Below, piece after piece: positions 37,204 to 45,594 of a stretch of 46,255 nucleotides of DNA (positions within the stretch are counted from its first letter, which is position 1; the number at the start of each line of letters is the position of its first letter). The notes below the pieces were generated by a model. The model did no database searches and was not told the DNA's origin. It saw only the letters and a program-made list of their open reading frames with translations. Source of the DNA: a virus; the IMG/VR virus record IMGVR_UViG_3300050821_008802, positions 1 through 46,255 of that record. The stretch is one strand, 5' to 3'. Both the position numbers and the translations under genes were made by a program.

Positions 37204-37394
37204 CCCAAGAGCAAATTATTGAAACCGTGCAAAGCGAGCTGGGGATCGACGGCATCACGCTCGAAACCACGCTCGATTCGCTGGGAGTCGACTCGCTGGG
37301 ATTCATGGAATTGATGCTCAAGTGCGAAGTTCCACGGGAGAAAGAAGTGGGAATTGAGACGGTGGGCGATATTGTGAAGGCAGTCGCGGTATAA
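37200..37394 (+). CDS. Acyl carrier protein, 64 aa
   Basis: The ATG overlaps the previous stop in ATGA. Residues 25-36 are LDSLGVDSLGFM, the ACP signature with D31-S32-L33; S32 would carry 4'-phosphopantetheine added by a host transferase. Helices before and after (QEQIIETVQSELG; VGDIVKAVAV) complete the four-helix fold; it is 10-15 residues shorter than typical bacterial ACPs. It would shuttle acyl groups. No fatty acid or polyketide genes lie near; the only nearby acyl enzyme is the GNAT at 37572. Phage-encoded ACPs are known but rare. Confidence 0.85.
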   Translation: MTQEQIIETVQSELGIDGITLETTLDSLGVDSLGFMELMLKCEVPREKEVGIETVGDIVKAVAV

Positions 37395-37416
37395 GCTGAG
37401 GCTGGAGGAAGCAACC

Positions 37417-37572
37417 ATGATATTTTCGCTGGTTCTTTTTGGCGTCGGATTCGCGGTGACCGTTCATGGCGACAACCTGTATCAGGTTGGCCACTCGAAG
37501 CTTTCCCTTACTTTGATCTGGGGCTCTCGCTGGCGCAGCTTCAGTATTTACGGCCCCGTTGCGCAGGTTTGA
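37417..37572 (+). CDS. Small membrane protein, 51 aa
   Basis: ATG 37417 follows GGAGGAA. Hydrophobic N-terminus (MIFSLVLFGVGFAVTV), then a polar aromatic part (LSLTLIWGSRWRSFSIYGPV). It lies between the acyl carrier protein and the GNAT gene, and its stop overlaps the GNAT ATG (TGATG), so the three genes are co-expressed. It could anchor the pair at the membrane, which is inference. No family recognised. Confidence 0.6.
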   Translation: MIFSLVLFGVGFAVTVHGDNLYQVGHSKLSLTLIWGSRWRSFSIYGPVAQV

Positions 37573-38027
37573 TGCTGACCTTCCAGCGCGAATCCTGGGC
37601 CGCCATGCAGCGCGAGGCCGAACCGATCTTCCGCATTCACTTCGAAGAACTGGCCCTGCACAAAGACGTTATGCCGATGGGCTGCGATCATGAATTCTAT
37701 TTCAATCTGGAGCGCAATCACTTCCTCTTAGTCGCCACCGCACGACGGGACGGCAAACTGATCGGCTACTACGTGGGCATCGTCATCGCGCATCATCCGC
37801 ACAATAAAGACGGCGGCAAAGTCTCGACAACAGACATGTTCTACCTTCTGCCGGATGAACGGAAAGGCGGCGCGGGAGCCAAGTTGCTGCGCTTCGCAGA
37901 AAACGAGTTGCGACGGGAAGGCGTAAAGAAAGCTACGATCTCAACGAAATTGCATTTTGAGTCGGGCGAGTTGCTCGATGCGCTGGGATGGGAAAAGACG
38001 GACGTGGTGCGGCAAAAGGTGCTCTGA
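37572..38027 (+). CDS. GNAT-family acyltransferase, 151 aa
   Basis: ATG 37572 overlaps the previous stop. The GNAT motif A is MFYLLPDERKGGAGAKLLRF (about 89-108) with the R/K-x-x-G-x-G/A pyrophosphate-binding loop (RKGGAGA), preceded by the strands FLLVATARRDGKLIGYYVGI. Length is standard. GNATs move acetyl or longer acyl groups from CoA, or in some cases from ACP, to amines. GNATs near head/tail genes are common in phages. The nearby ACP makes acyl-ACP an attractive donor, by analogy to HlyC-type toxin acyltransferases. Its 3' end is opposite the Tat gene. Confidence 0.85.
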   Translation: MLTFQRESWAAMQREAEPIFRIHFEELALHKDVMPMGCDHEFYFNLERNHFLLVATARRDGKLIGYYVGIVIAHHPHNKDGGKVSTTDMFYLLPDERKGGAGAKLLRFAENELRREGVKKATISTKLHFESGELLDALGWEKTDVVRQKVL

Positions 38028-38421
38028 GCGATTTAAAGACGCTGAGTTCTGTTTCGAAATTAGTCACCAGAAACGGTTGGATGCTGCTGACTTCCCCTTC
38101 GATAAAGTCAAATGGCGGCGTTGGCAATCCAGTGGGCTGCCAGTCGTTGAGCGGTTTGTAAGAGCCGTCTAGCTGCCTTACTTCTGTGCGCCGGAAAACG
38201 ACGTTTCCCTTCTTGTGCCACGCTTCACGGATAATTACACGACTCAGCGGATCGAAAACTTCCGGTTCGGGTAGAAGCATTAAGCGCAGACGTGTCGCTG
38301 AGAAATGCGGAACCCTTACATTTTTCGGGAAGCTCCATACCCGATTGAACGGAATGGCCTGATCGAGTGCGAGACCAGCGACGGCGGCGGGAACGAGTGA
38401 AAGAAAGTTGCGGCGATTCAT
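37933..38421 (-). CDS. Tat-exported protein, 162 aa
   Basis: Minus strand. The first 25 residues form a twin-arginine signal: MNRRNFLSLVPAAVAGLALD, with RR in the Tat box and a hydrophobic core; cleavage is not obvious. The mature part includes FNRVWSFPKNVRVPHFSATR, LPEPEVFDPLSRVIIREAW and a positively charged C-terminus. I recall similar Tat-type proteins in some phages of Acidobacteria, but no function. The ATG overlaps the stop of the upstream antisense gene (ATGA). It overlaps the GNAT gene by 95 bases. Confidence 0.7.
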   Translation of the reverse strand: MNRRNFLSLVPAAVAGLALDQAIPFNRVWSFPKNVRVPHFSATRLRLMLLPEPEVFDPLSRVIIREAWHKKGNVVFRRTEVRQLDGSYKPLNDWQPTGLPTPPFDFIEGEVSSIQPFLVTNFETELSVFKSLRAPFAAPRPSFPIPAHRATRPTQNAISLRS

Positions 38422-38636
38422 AGTTGCTTCTCGACTCCGAAATGGATTTGCGTCGGCAAATGCTTCCGCAGGTTTTCTAGGACTCGGAAGTCAACGTTTT
38501 CCAGCCGAAGTGAGAACGTCGCATCTTCTAGCAATTTTGCCAAGTACACTCGCCAATTGACTTTCGCGCGTCGCGCTCCTTTTTTGATATCGCGCACTAA
38601 CTCAGCCGACAAATCAACCGTCACCTTCACTCCCAA
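38418..38636 (-). CDS. Ribbon-helix-helix-like protein, 72 aa
   Basis: Minus strand. The start VKVTVDLSAELVRDIKKGAR followed by KVNWRVYLAKLLEDATF resembles a ribbon-helix-helix DNA-binding fold (a beta strand, then two helices), as in Arc/MetJ-type repressors and antitoxins. It ends in a further helix. It is coupled to the Tat gene by ATGA and starts only 10 bases from the + gene at 38647. It could regulate its own operon; inference. Confidence 0.55.
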   Translation of the reverse strand: MGVKVTVDLSAELVRDIKKGARRAKVNWRVYLAKLLEDATFSLRLENVDFRVLENLRKHLPTQIHFGVEKQL

Positions 38637-38646
38637 AGTCTAACTT

Positions 38647-39543
38647 ATGTCCATCACCGGAACCATCGCAGCCGTTGCCGGTATCGGCTCCTCCATTGCC
38701 GGAGGAATCATGCAGGGCAACGCCGCCGGAAATGCGGCCCAAGCCCAGAAAACCTATGCCCAGCAAGCCCAAGAGCTTGAACAGCAGAATCAGCAGGCTG
38801 GCGTCACCTTCCAGAATAACGAGTGGACCGGCCAGCAGGCAGCGGAGCAGCCCTATCTCCGACTCGGCTCAACTTCGGCCAACGCCTATGCGGACCTTCT
38901 CAAAAACCCCTTCACCGCGCCGACGCTCGCGCAAGCCGAGCAGACTCCGGGCTATCAGTTCAACTTACAGACCGGAACGCAGGCGATTGACGAAAACGCG
39001 GCAGCGACCGGCAACCTCATGTCGGGCAACACCGGCACGGCGCTGCAGAAATTCGGTCAAGGACTCGCGACTACCACCTACCAGCAGGCTTATCAGAATG
39101 CGCTCACGCAATATCTGACGAACCTGAACGCCGCTGGACAGGGCGTCAATAGCGGGCTTTCGGCGACACAGCAGCTCGGTTCTTTCGGGCAGTCGGCAGC
39201 CAACAACCTTTCGAACCTGTATTTGACCGGCGGCCAGCAGCAAGCCTCGCAACTGAACAACCAGGGCGCAGCCATCGCAGCCGGAGACGTGGGACAAGCC
39301 AACGCCTACTCGAACATGCTGAACGGAGCAACGAACTCACTCACGCAAGGCATGATTCTGTCGCAGATTCCGAACTACAGCAACATCCTGCCCTCGAATG
39401 ACGTGACCGGCTACAACCCGAACATCGCTATCGCCAGCGGTTCGATGCCAGCGCCGAATCCCTACGCGAACATCACGCCAACCGCGCCGTATAGTCCGCT
39501 GGCAGTTCCGTCCGCGACTCCTTTGTCCAGTCTAAATTTCTAG
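38647..39543 (+). CDS. DNA-transfer / ejection protein, 298 aa
   Basis: Starts with a Gly/Ala-rich helix (GTIAAVAGIGSSIAGGIMQG) that can cross membranes. The rest is Gln/Asn/Ala-rich with long helices (QAQELEQQNQQAGVTFQNNE) and GLSATQQLGSFGQSAANNLS, the composition of P22 gp7/gp16/gp20-type injected proteins and of phage DNA-transfer proteins. Such proteins are ejected with DNA to make a channel through the envelope. Similarity is compositional rather than by a catalytic motif. Confidence 0.75.
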   Translation: MSITGTIAAVAGIGSSIAGGIMQGNAAGNAAQAQKTYAQQAQELEQQNQQAGVTFQNNEWTGQQAAEQPYLRLGSTSANAYADLLKNPFTAPTLAQAEQTPGYQFNLQTGTQAIDENAAATGNLMSGNTGTALQKFGQGLATTTYQQAYQNALTQYLTNLNAAGQGVNSGLSATQQLGSFGQSAANNLSNLYLTGGQQQASQLNNQGAAIAAGDVGQANAYSNMLNGATNSLTQGMILSQIPNYSNILPSNDVTGYNPNIAIASGSMPAPNPYANITPTAPYSPLAVPSATPLSSLNF

Positions 39544-39552
39544 GAATCTTCC

Positions 39553-41451
39553 ATGGGCGTAACCATTCCACTTCCCGAACTCGACGTAAACAAGCCAGCA
39601 CCGGCTCCGCCGCCGGATGCGCTCGCAGAATTTCAGCGAGCCGCATCCCTTCAAACCGAAGCTGCGCGCCAACAGGCCATCCAGGCCCAGACCGAAGCCC
39701 AGCAGACTTCTAATCAAGCGCAGGCTCTCGCCCTGAAAGATGAGATGACCCGTCGCCAGCTAGCGCCTCAGTTCGTGCAGAAAGACGCGAATGGCAAGCC
39801 GATCGGCTTCGATACCGAAGGTTTGTACAATGCCATGCTGGAGCAGGGGGCCGATCCCGCCAACATCGCCACCATGCGGATGAAACAGATCGAGATGCAG
39901 AAAGCAGTCTTGGGTTTGGGTGACGCGCAACTCGCCCATGCGGACAAAGTGAACGACGAAATCGCGAACAGCCTGAACTCAGTCCGCGACATTCAGGACA
40001 AGAGCGCACCGAAGGCTACATCGACACCGCTTGCGCCCTCGCCGGTCTCCGGTGCAGAGAACCCTCTCGGGCCGCCAGTTCCAGGAACCAATGGAATGCC
40101 CGCGGCAATGCTGCCGAACGTGCCCGCGGCGCAAGCCTTGCTCAAGAATCAACCCGCAGGTACGCCAGCGCCTCAAACCGGTTCCGCTCCTCCGGGCACA
40201 CCCGAATCGCTTGGGGCCCCACAACCCGGCGCCACTCCTACTTCTACCGAAGCGGCCCTCCAAGACTCTGCCGCCAACGCGCCCCGTCCCATCACGGCCG
40301 AAGCGCAAATGGCCTACCAGAAAGAATTGATCCGTCTGAACAGCCTGGGAATCCCCATCGGAAACTTCAAACCAGTCTTAACTGACGAGAGAGATCTCGA
40401 TCAGGCGGCGGCAGAGCTGGGATTGCATAAGCAAGTCATGTCGGAAGCGGCCGCATTAGCTGCTACGCAGGAAAAGACGAGTGCAGCAGCGAAGTCGCAA
40501 GCGGAAGCTCAGGCCGCAGTGTGGAAAGAAGCTGGTCCGGGAACTCTCGTCAACCTGCAAACCGGCGCGCTGATTCACGGGGTTGCGCCCGTGGAGCAAC
40601 AAGAAATGGTCGATTGGCTGAACAAGAATCCGGGAAAAGGTCCATCGGACTTTATGACGCACAAATCCCAGATTCCGGTCACGACGCGCTACGAACTGGA
40701 GAACGGCGCAGGAGTGCCGGGGGTTCCGGGAAGCGGGGCAGCGGCCAGCCCAGCCGATACGGCAAAGAAATTCGGCATGACGCAGGAAGCTTTCGATCAG
40801 GCGGCGGAAAAGTATTACACCACTGGCCAACTTCCTCCGGTCGGTCGTGGCATCTCAGGAATCGCGCTGAACCGGGACATTATGAACCGGGCCGGAGACC
40901 TGCATCCCGGCGCAAGCCTAGCGGCGAATTCAGCAGAGTTCAAAGCCAACCAATCGTCACTCTCGAAACTACAGACGAACTTCGACCAGGTCTCCGCCTT
41001 CGAAAAAACGGCCGGAAAGAATCTCGATCTATTCCTCGACAAGTTGGGCAATATTCCCGATTTAAATTCGAAGTTCGCCAACATTCCGTTGCGGACCATC
41101 GACGACAAGATGATCGGCAGCGATAACTATCAGGCCATGAAGGCCGCGCAGCAAACAGCTTCGGCAGAGGCTGCAAAAGTGCTTTCCAGCGCGAACGCCT
41201 CCGGAGTATTGAGCGACACCCAGAAAAAAGAAGCGGAAGATATCCTCAGCGGGAACCTTTCCTACTCCGCCGCCAAGCAGGTCGTCGCCACTTTGAAGCA
41301 AGACTTCGCCAATCGGCATCAGTCCTATCAGGACCAGATTTCGGATATTCAAAAACGCATGGGCGGCAAAACGACGGACGCGACAAGTAGTGCGTCGCAA
41401 GCCAAAACGAGCGCAAGCAAAGCCTCGAAATATGGAGTCGAGATTCAGTGA
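39553..41451 (+). CDS. Large ejection or internal virion protein, 632 aa
   Basis: A long helical, Ala/Gln/Pro-rich protein: early coil (ASLQTEAARQQAIQAQTEAQ), a Pro-rich disordered section (around 160-255, QPAGTPAPQTGSAPPGTPES), then helical segments to the C-terminus (YSAAKQVVATLKQDFANRHQ). Placed between two ejection-type genes it is most likely injected into the host with DNA. No lytic-transglycosylase motif seen. It overlaps the next gene by 4 bases (GTGA). Confidence 0.65.
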   Translation: MGVTIPLPELDVNKPAPAPPPDALAEFQRAASLQTEAARQQAIQAQTEAQQTSNQAQALALKDEMTRRQLAPQFVQKDANGKPIGFDTEGLYNAMLEQGADPANIATMRMKQIEMQKAVLGLGDAQLAHADKVNDEIANSLNSVRDIQDKSAPKATSTPLAPSPVSGAENPLGPPVPGTNGMPAAMLPNVPAAQALLKNQPAGTPAPQTGSAPPGTPESLGAPQPGATPTSTEAALQDSAANAPRPITAEAQMAYQKELIRLNSLGIPIGNFKPVLTDERDLDQAAAELGLHKQVMSEAAALAATQEKTSAAAKSQAEAQAAVWKEAGPGTLVNLQTGALIHGVAPVEQQEMVDWLNKNPGKGPSDFMTHKSQIPVTTRYELENGAGVPGVPGSGAAASPADTAKKFGMTQEAFDQAAEKYYTTGQLPPVGRGISGIALNRDIMNRAGDLHPGASLAANSAEFKANQSSLSKLQTNFDQVSAFEKTAGKNLDLFLDKLGNIPDLNSKFANIPLRTIDDKMIGSDNYQAMKAAQQTASAEAAKVLSSANASGVLSDTQKKEAEDILSGNLSYSAAKQVVATLKQDFANRHQSYQDQISDIQKRMGGKTTDATSSASQAKTSASKASKYGVEIQ

Positions 41452-42893
41452 GCACTCCTACTCCTGTGATCTTTGATGATGGTTCAAAAGCTCTTGTGCC
41501 CCAAGAGAAACTGTCGGCTGCGCTGAAGGACGGCGGAAAAGTGGCGCAGGCGATGCAGTTCGACGACGGATCGAAAGCCTACGTCCCGCTCGACCGCGTG
41601 CACGATGCGATTCACGATGGAGGAATGCTCATTGGCGCGCCGCCGCAGCCTCCAAAGATTGATATGCAGCCGGCCGGAATTACCGTCCCTTCGGCGGGCA
41701 GAATTCCGGGTCAGATGAACCCCGGTGAAAATGTCGCAGATCGCAACGTGTACGAAGGGCTGAAAGCAGGAGCAACCGTGGGCGCATTGCCGCTCGCGGC
41801 CAGCGCGGGCTTACCGGCACTAGCAGGCGGAGTCGCGGGTGGCGCTGTCGGCGAAGTCGGTGGCCGCGCCATCGCAAAAAGTGCGGGCGCCGGTGAATTC
41901 GGGCAGGAACTCGCGGGTGACGCTGGCGGCGTTGTCGGTGGAGTGGCGGGGGACATGGGCGGAGACTTCGTGGGGGGCAAGGTTGCGCCCTACGCCAAGC
42001 CGGTCGCGACGGCGCTGGGAAAAACCTTTGATATCGCGACATTTGATCGGATCGGCAAAATCTGGGACGCGTGGAAAGAATTGCCAGAAGAAATTCGCGC
42101 ACGCGGACCGCAGTTCGTCGATCCCGGCGGAAAGCTTCCCGAAACCCCACCGCAGGAACTCTTGCAGGCACGCGGACTCGCCGAGGGCGCGCAGGCTGGG
42201 GTTGATCCTTCTGCTGGACTGGGTAAGATTCCGGTGAGCGGCCAGCCTGAGCCGCGGCCCGTATATCCCGGCGCATCCCTGCCGGCTAAACCTCCGGCAG
42301 AAGTGGCGATGGCAAAGCCGTTAGCCTCTGTTGGCCAGCCAGTTCCGAAGCCGCAGGCCGCAGCATTAGGAGAACTGCCTATCCCCGCAGTGCAACAAGC
42401 AATCAACGAACTCGGGCCGCAAGCAAGTATTGGGGACCTGACCGACCGCGCAAACGATATCGCGAATGGCAACACGATTCCTCGCACGCTGAGCGGCGAA
42501 TCCGCGTTGCGCCAAGTACTGACAGGGCAGGACAACACAAATTTGTTGAAGATCGCGCGTGGACGTGGAATCAACGTCACACAAGAAGCGCAACTAAAGC
42601 CGGGGGTCGCCGACGGGCGCATCATCGGGAAGATCATCGATGACTTTTCGCCGGAAGAACTCAAGGAAATCAGCGATCAATTCTTAGAAAATTCCCGCTT
42701 CCGTCACGCGTTTGGAGATATCGGACCCGAGGCGTGGAAGACGATGAGTCTGCAAACTTATTTCCCCGACCTGAAAATCCCCGCAGCGAAGCTCACGCGA
42801 ACCGCCAAGGCAATCGCCAGCGTGCCAGCGCCATCCGATGATTTAACGGGAATTTTGCAGCAATCGCTCGCGCAGGCTAAGGCGCGCCCATAA
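41448..42893 (+). CDS. Ejection protein with duplicated N-terminal unit, 481 aa
   Basis: Starts at GTG 41448. The first 60 residues have two similar units: FDDGSKALVPQEKLSAALKDGG and FDDGSKAYVPLDRVHDAIHDGG, a motif I know from N-termini of phage ejection proteins. A long Gly/Ala-rich, membrane-crossing segment (about 105-170, AGLPALAGGVAGGAVGEVGG) follows. The C-terminal part is helical. Likely part of the trans-envelope channel. The 3' end overlaps the antisense gene at 42877 by 17 bases. Confidence 0.7.
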   Translation: MSTPTPVIFDDGSKALVPQEKLSAALKDGGKVAQAMQFDDGSKAYVPLDRVHDAIHDGGMLIGAPPQPPKIDMQPAGITVPSAGRIPGQMNPGENVADRNVYEGLKAGATVGALPLAASAGLPALAGGVAGGAVGEVGGRAIAKSAGAGEFGQELAGDAGGVVGGVAGDMGGDFVGGKVAPYAKPVATALGKTFDIATFDRIGKIWDAWKELPEEIRARGPQFVDPGGKLPETPPQELLQARGLAEGAQAGVDPSAGLGKIPVSGQPEPRPVYPGASLPAKPPAEVAMAKPLASVGQPVPKPQAAALGELPIPAVQQAINELGPQASIGDLTDRANDIANGNTIPRTLSGESALRQVLTGQDNTNLLKIARGRGINVTQEAQLKPGVADGRIIGKIIDDFSPEELKEISDQFLENSRFRHAFGDIGPEAWKTMSLQTYFPDLKIPAAKLTRTAKAIASVPAPSDDLTGILQQSLAQAKARP

Positions 42894-43053
42894 AGGGATC
42901 GGCGTTCGGCTTCCAGCGGTCGGCCTGTTCGCGATCATGGCGGCGAAGTTTTATTTCGGCGACGGCCCAGGAGATAAGCCCGATGCCGATCCCAGCGAAG
43001 AACAACACCAACACGGCTGCGACGATCAGTTTGAAAGCGAACAGAAGAATCAC
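42877..43053 (-). CDS. Antisense small membrane protein, 58 aa
   Basis: Minus strand, GTG 43053 to TAG. The product is ILLFAFKLIVAAVLVLFFAG then GIGIGLISWAVAEI, one long or two short membrane helices, followed by a basic amphipathic tail (KLRRHDREQADRW). It is preceded by a GAGGG about 16 bases upstream, which is weak. It overlaps the end of the + gene at 41448. The size and topology fit small holins or regulators, but no lysin was seen nearby. Not tested by similarity. Confidence 0.5.
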   Translation of the reverse strand: MILLFAFKLIVAAVLVLFFAGIGIGLISWAVAEIKLRRHDREQADRWKPNADPFMGAP

Positions 43054-43117
43054 GGCCTAAGCATCCCTCAAAGCCCCTCGTTCCGCAAGTAACTCCCAAG
43101 CCAACATACCAAATCCT

Positions 43118-44404
43118 ATGAAGCCCAAAGACTCCAACCGCATTCCTGTCCTTATTTTTGCCGCGGCGCTGCTCCTCTGCGCCTCCTTCGCCCACTCCCA
43201 GACCTCGGTCCTGCTGGCCCCGATCCCGCAGTTCTCTTCCTACTTGCAGAATGGAACTCCCAATGTCTTCGGCTGCGTCTTCACCTACGCTTCAGGGACC
43301 ACTACCCCGCTGGCCACCTACACCGATTCCACCGGAGTCACGCAAAACGCCAATCCTGTAATTCTGACGGCTGGCGGAACAGCGAACATCTGGATTCAGT
43401 CCGGGCAGGCTTACACCTTTAGCGTGAAGTCGAACGGCGGATTCAACTGCTCCGCAGGCTCGACGCAGTATACGGTCAACGGCATCGGCGGCGGAGCTTC
43501 GACGCTCTCCGTGGTGATTCCTTATTCGCCCACGCCCACCTTCACCCTGACCGCACAGAATGAGCTGATCTCGTTCACGCTCTCTGGAAATGCCGTCTCT
43601 CTTCCTCTTTCGGTGACTGGAGTATCGGCACCGGCCTATGTGACTTTTCAGATCGCAGAGAACGCGACCGGAGGATACACCTTCGCATGGCCGTCGAATG
43701 TGATCGGAGGGTGTTATTTCCCGGAGCCGGGAGCGAACGTCGTCACCACGCAAACCTTCGTATGGAACGGGACGAATGCCACGGCTATTTCGCCCTGCAC
43801 CTTCGCCGGGGGAAGTGAAGTTGGGTTGAATGTGGCGGTGAGCAATCTGTTCGCGTCGAATGACGTGATCGCCGATCTGGTTTCTTCGGTGGGCTACCAG
43901 ATCAACGGGAGCTATGGAGCGGCCGGGCAGGTGCTGACATCGACGGGAACCGGGTCGGCATGGGCGAATCCAAAAACGTTTCTTACAACTTTCACGGATT
44001 ACGCAGCAACGACATCATTGGCTGCGGTTCCCGGCCTTACCTTTCCCGTCGCGGCGAATACCGCTTATACGCTCGACTGCGAGATGTTTTTTGTCAACGG
44101 GGGCGGCAGCAGCGCCACCGCGATTCAGTTTGCGCTCACCGGCCCTGCGTCCCCAACAGAAGTGTTCTACACCATCGACGGGTACAACGGGACCAGCAGC
44201 ACAGCCTTTGCCTACGACAATCTCGGCGCTAGCGCTTTCGGCACGACGTTGGCCCTGGCTCCGTGGGCGGGCGAGGCCGGCGGAGTCCACCTGCACATGG
44301 GCCTCGCGAACGGCGCCAACGCTGGCAATGTCGTGATTCAGGCGGCATCGGCTACCGCCACCGGCATCACCATCAAAGGCGTTTCCTACTGTCACTTCCA
44401 GTAA
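43118..44404 (+). CDS. Tail-fibre-like protein with signal peptide, 428 aa
   Basis: The N-terminus is a Sec signal (NRIPVLIFAAALLLCASFAH then SQTS). Residues 45-110 match the phage tail-fibre pattern 'G-x-l-x-g-x-x-Y-x-a-G-t-t-t-p-x-x-T-Y-t-D': VFGCVFTYASGTTTPLATYT, then NANPVILTAGGTANIWIQSG. The rest is Thr/Ser/Gly-rich beta structure with a few Cys. Likely a host-attachment fibre or spike. The signal is unexpected for a virion protein assembled in the cytoplasm. Confidence 0.75.
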   Translation: MKPKDSNRIPVLIFAAALLLCASFAHSQTSVLLAPIPQFSSYLQNGTPNVFGCVFTYASGTTTPLATYTDSTGVTQNANPVILTAGGTANIWIQSGQAYTFSVKSNGGFNCSAGSTQYTVNGIGGGASTLSVVIPYSPTPTFTLTAQNELISFTLSGNAVSLPLSVTGVSAPAYVTFQIAENATGGYTFAWPSNVIGGCYFPEPGANVVTTQTFVWNGTNATAISPCTFAGGSEVGLNVAVSNLFASNDVIADLVSSVGYQINGSYGAAGQVLTSTGTGSAWANPKTFLTTFTDYAATTSLAAVPGLTFPVAANTAYTLDCEMFFVNGGGSSATAIQFALTGPASPTEVFYTIDGYNGTSSTAFAYDNLGASAFGTTLALAPWAGEAGGVHLHMGLANGANAGNVVIQAASATATGITIKGVSYCHFQ

Positions 44405-44412
44405 TCACTTCC

Positions 44413-45594
44413 ATGCGAAAACTATTTTTTCTCTCATTGGCGCTTCTCTGCGCATGGCCGCTCTGCGCTCAGAACGCGCGCTACTCGACCGAGTTCCCTT
44501 CCCTCTCGCCTTCATACTCGCCGCTACTGATGGCGAATGTTCCACCAAACTCTCCGGTGCTGTCAGTCTGCAACTCTCCGGCGAATAACGGTCCCGGACT
44601 GGCCTGCACGAATTACGCGACGACCTACACCGAGTCCGGCGTGGCGTGTCCCAATGGCGCGCAAGACACTCCCGATCCACAACCCTCTTCGTGTCAATCG
44701 ACCGGAGATGCTTTCGGCAACATCGGATTCTGGGCACCTGCCGGGCAATACGATTACACCGTCTGCATTCAGAACACTTCAACCTGTTATGGGCCGTACA
44801 CCGTCACCCTCGGCGGCTCTGGCGGAGGCAGCGGCACGGTCAACACGGGAACTGCAGGGCAAGCCGCTTACTATGCCGCTTCGGGAACGGCGGTCTCGGG
44901 ACAACCGAACCTTACCTTCTCGGGCAACACCTCGAATTTCCCGAATGGCTCCGTGACGGTGGGAGGCTCTCCACCAAGTGCCTGTGGGACGGCGACGGGG
45001 TGTATTGCGACCGCGACCAGCACCGGATCGGTTACTCCGACGTCCGGACAAAATACGCAGCGGTTCAGTTCCACGCAACTGCTCTGCTCCATCAACGGAG
45101 CAGCGGAAGCGGCGTGCGGTAGTGGAAGCTCTGGCGGTGGTGGAAATCCCACCCTCGACAACTGTACGCCGGACCAGAGCGGGAACAGCTTCTACTCGGT
45201 GGTTTCGCTCACTAATTATTTTTATGCGGGATGGCAGTTCGTCTTCAATACAACGACCTATTTCAACTGCACAATCTATGTTCCGACCGCGCAGACCGGT
45301 GCGACCCTGGTTCTCGACATTGCGACCAGCGATAACACTGCGGGACATACGGCCAGCTTCACCACCTGTGACGAAGTAGTGAATTCGGGAACGCTGAATG
45401 TCGCCTCGGCTCTGACTTGTGCGAGTCCCCAAACCTTCACCACAAGTTCGACGGCTTACAACCGCGTCTCGCTGACCTTCAACGTACAATCGACGCTTTC
45501 GAATGGCTCGATTCTGCTGGTGAAAATCGGCGTCGCGCCCTCGGGAACCGCCCCCACGGCGAATTTACTGGTCTATCCCCACTTCGTTTTATGA
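44413..45594 (+). CDS. Exported Cys-rich beta protein, tail-fibre-like, 393 aa
   Basis: Sec signal MRKLFFLSLALLCAWPLCAQ then NARYS. The mature region is rich in Thr, Ser, Gly and has more than ten Cys (VCNSPANNGPGLACTNYATT, CQSTG, VCIQNTSTCYG, CGTATGCIAT), suited to disulfides in the periplasm. The middle has fibre-like repeats (TAGQAAYYAASGTAVSGQPN, TLGGSGGGSGTVNTG). C-terminal strands resemble beta-sandwich carbohydrate-binding domains. Probably a receptor-binding or surface protein. No ribosome binding site is obvious. Confidence 0.65.
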   Translation: MRKLFFLSLALLCAWPLCAQNARYSTEFPSLSPSYSPLLMANVPPNSPVLSVCNSPANNGPGLACTNYATTYTESGVACPNGAQDTPDPQPSSCQSTGDAFGNIGFWAPAGQYDYTVCIQNTSTCYGPYTVTLGGSGGGSGTVNTGTAGQAAYYAASGTAVSGQPNLTFSGNTSNFPNGSVTVGGSPPSACGTATGCIATATSTGSVTPTSGQNTQRFSSTQLLCSINGAAEAACGSGSSGGGGNPTLDNCTPDQSGNSFYSVVSLTNYFYAGWQFVFNTTTYFNCTIYVPTAQTGATLVLDIATSDNTAGHTASFTTCDEVVNSGTLNVASALTCASPQTFTTSSTAYNRVSLTFNVQSTLSNGSILLVKIGVAPSGTAPTANLLVYPHFVL

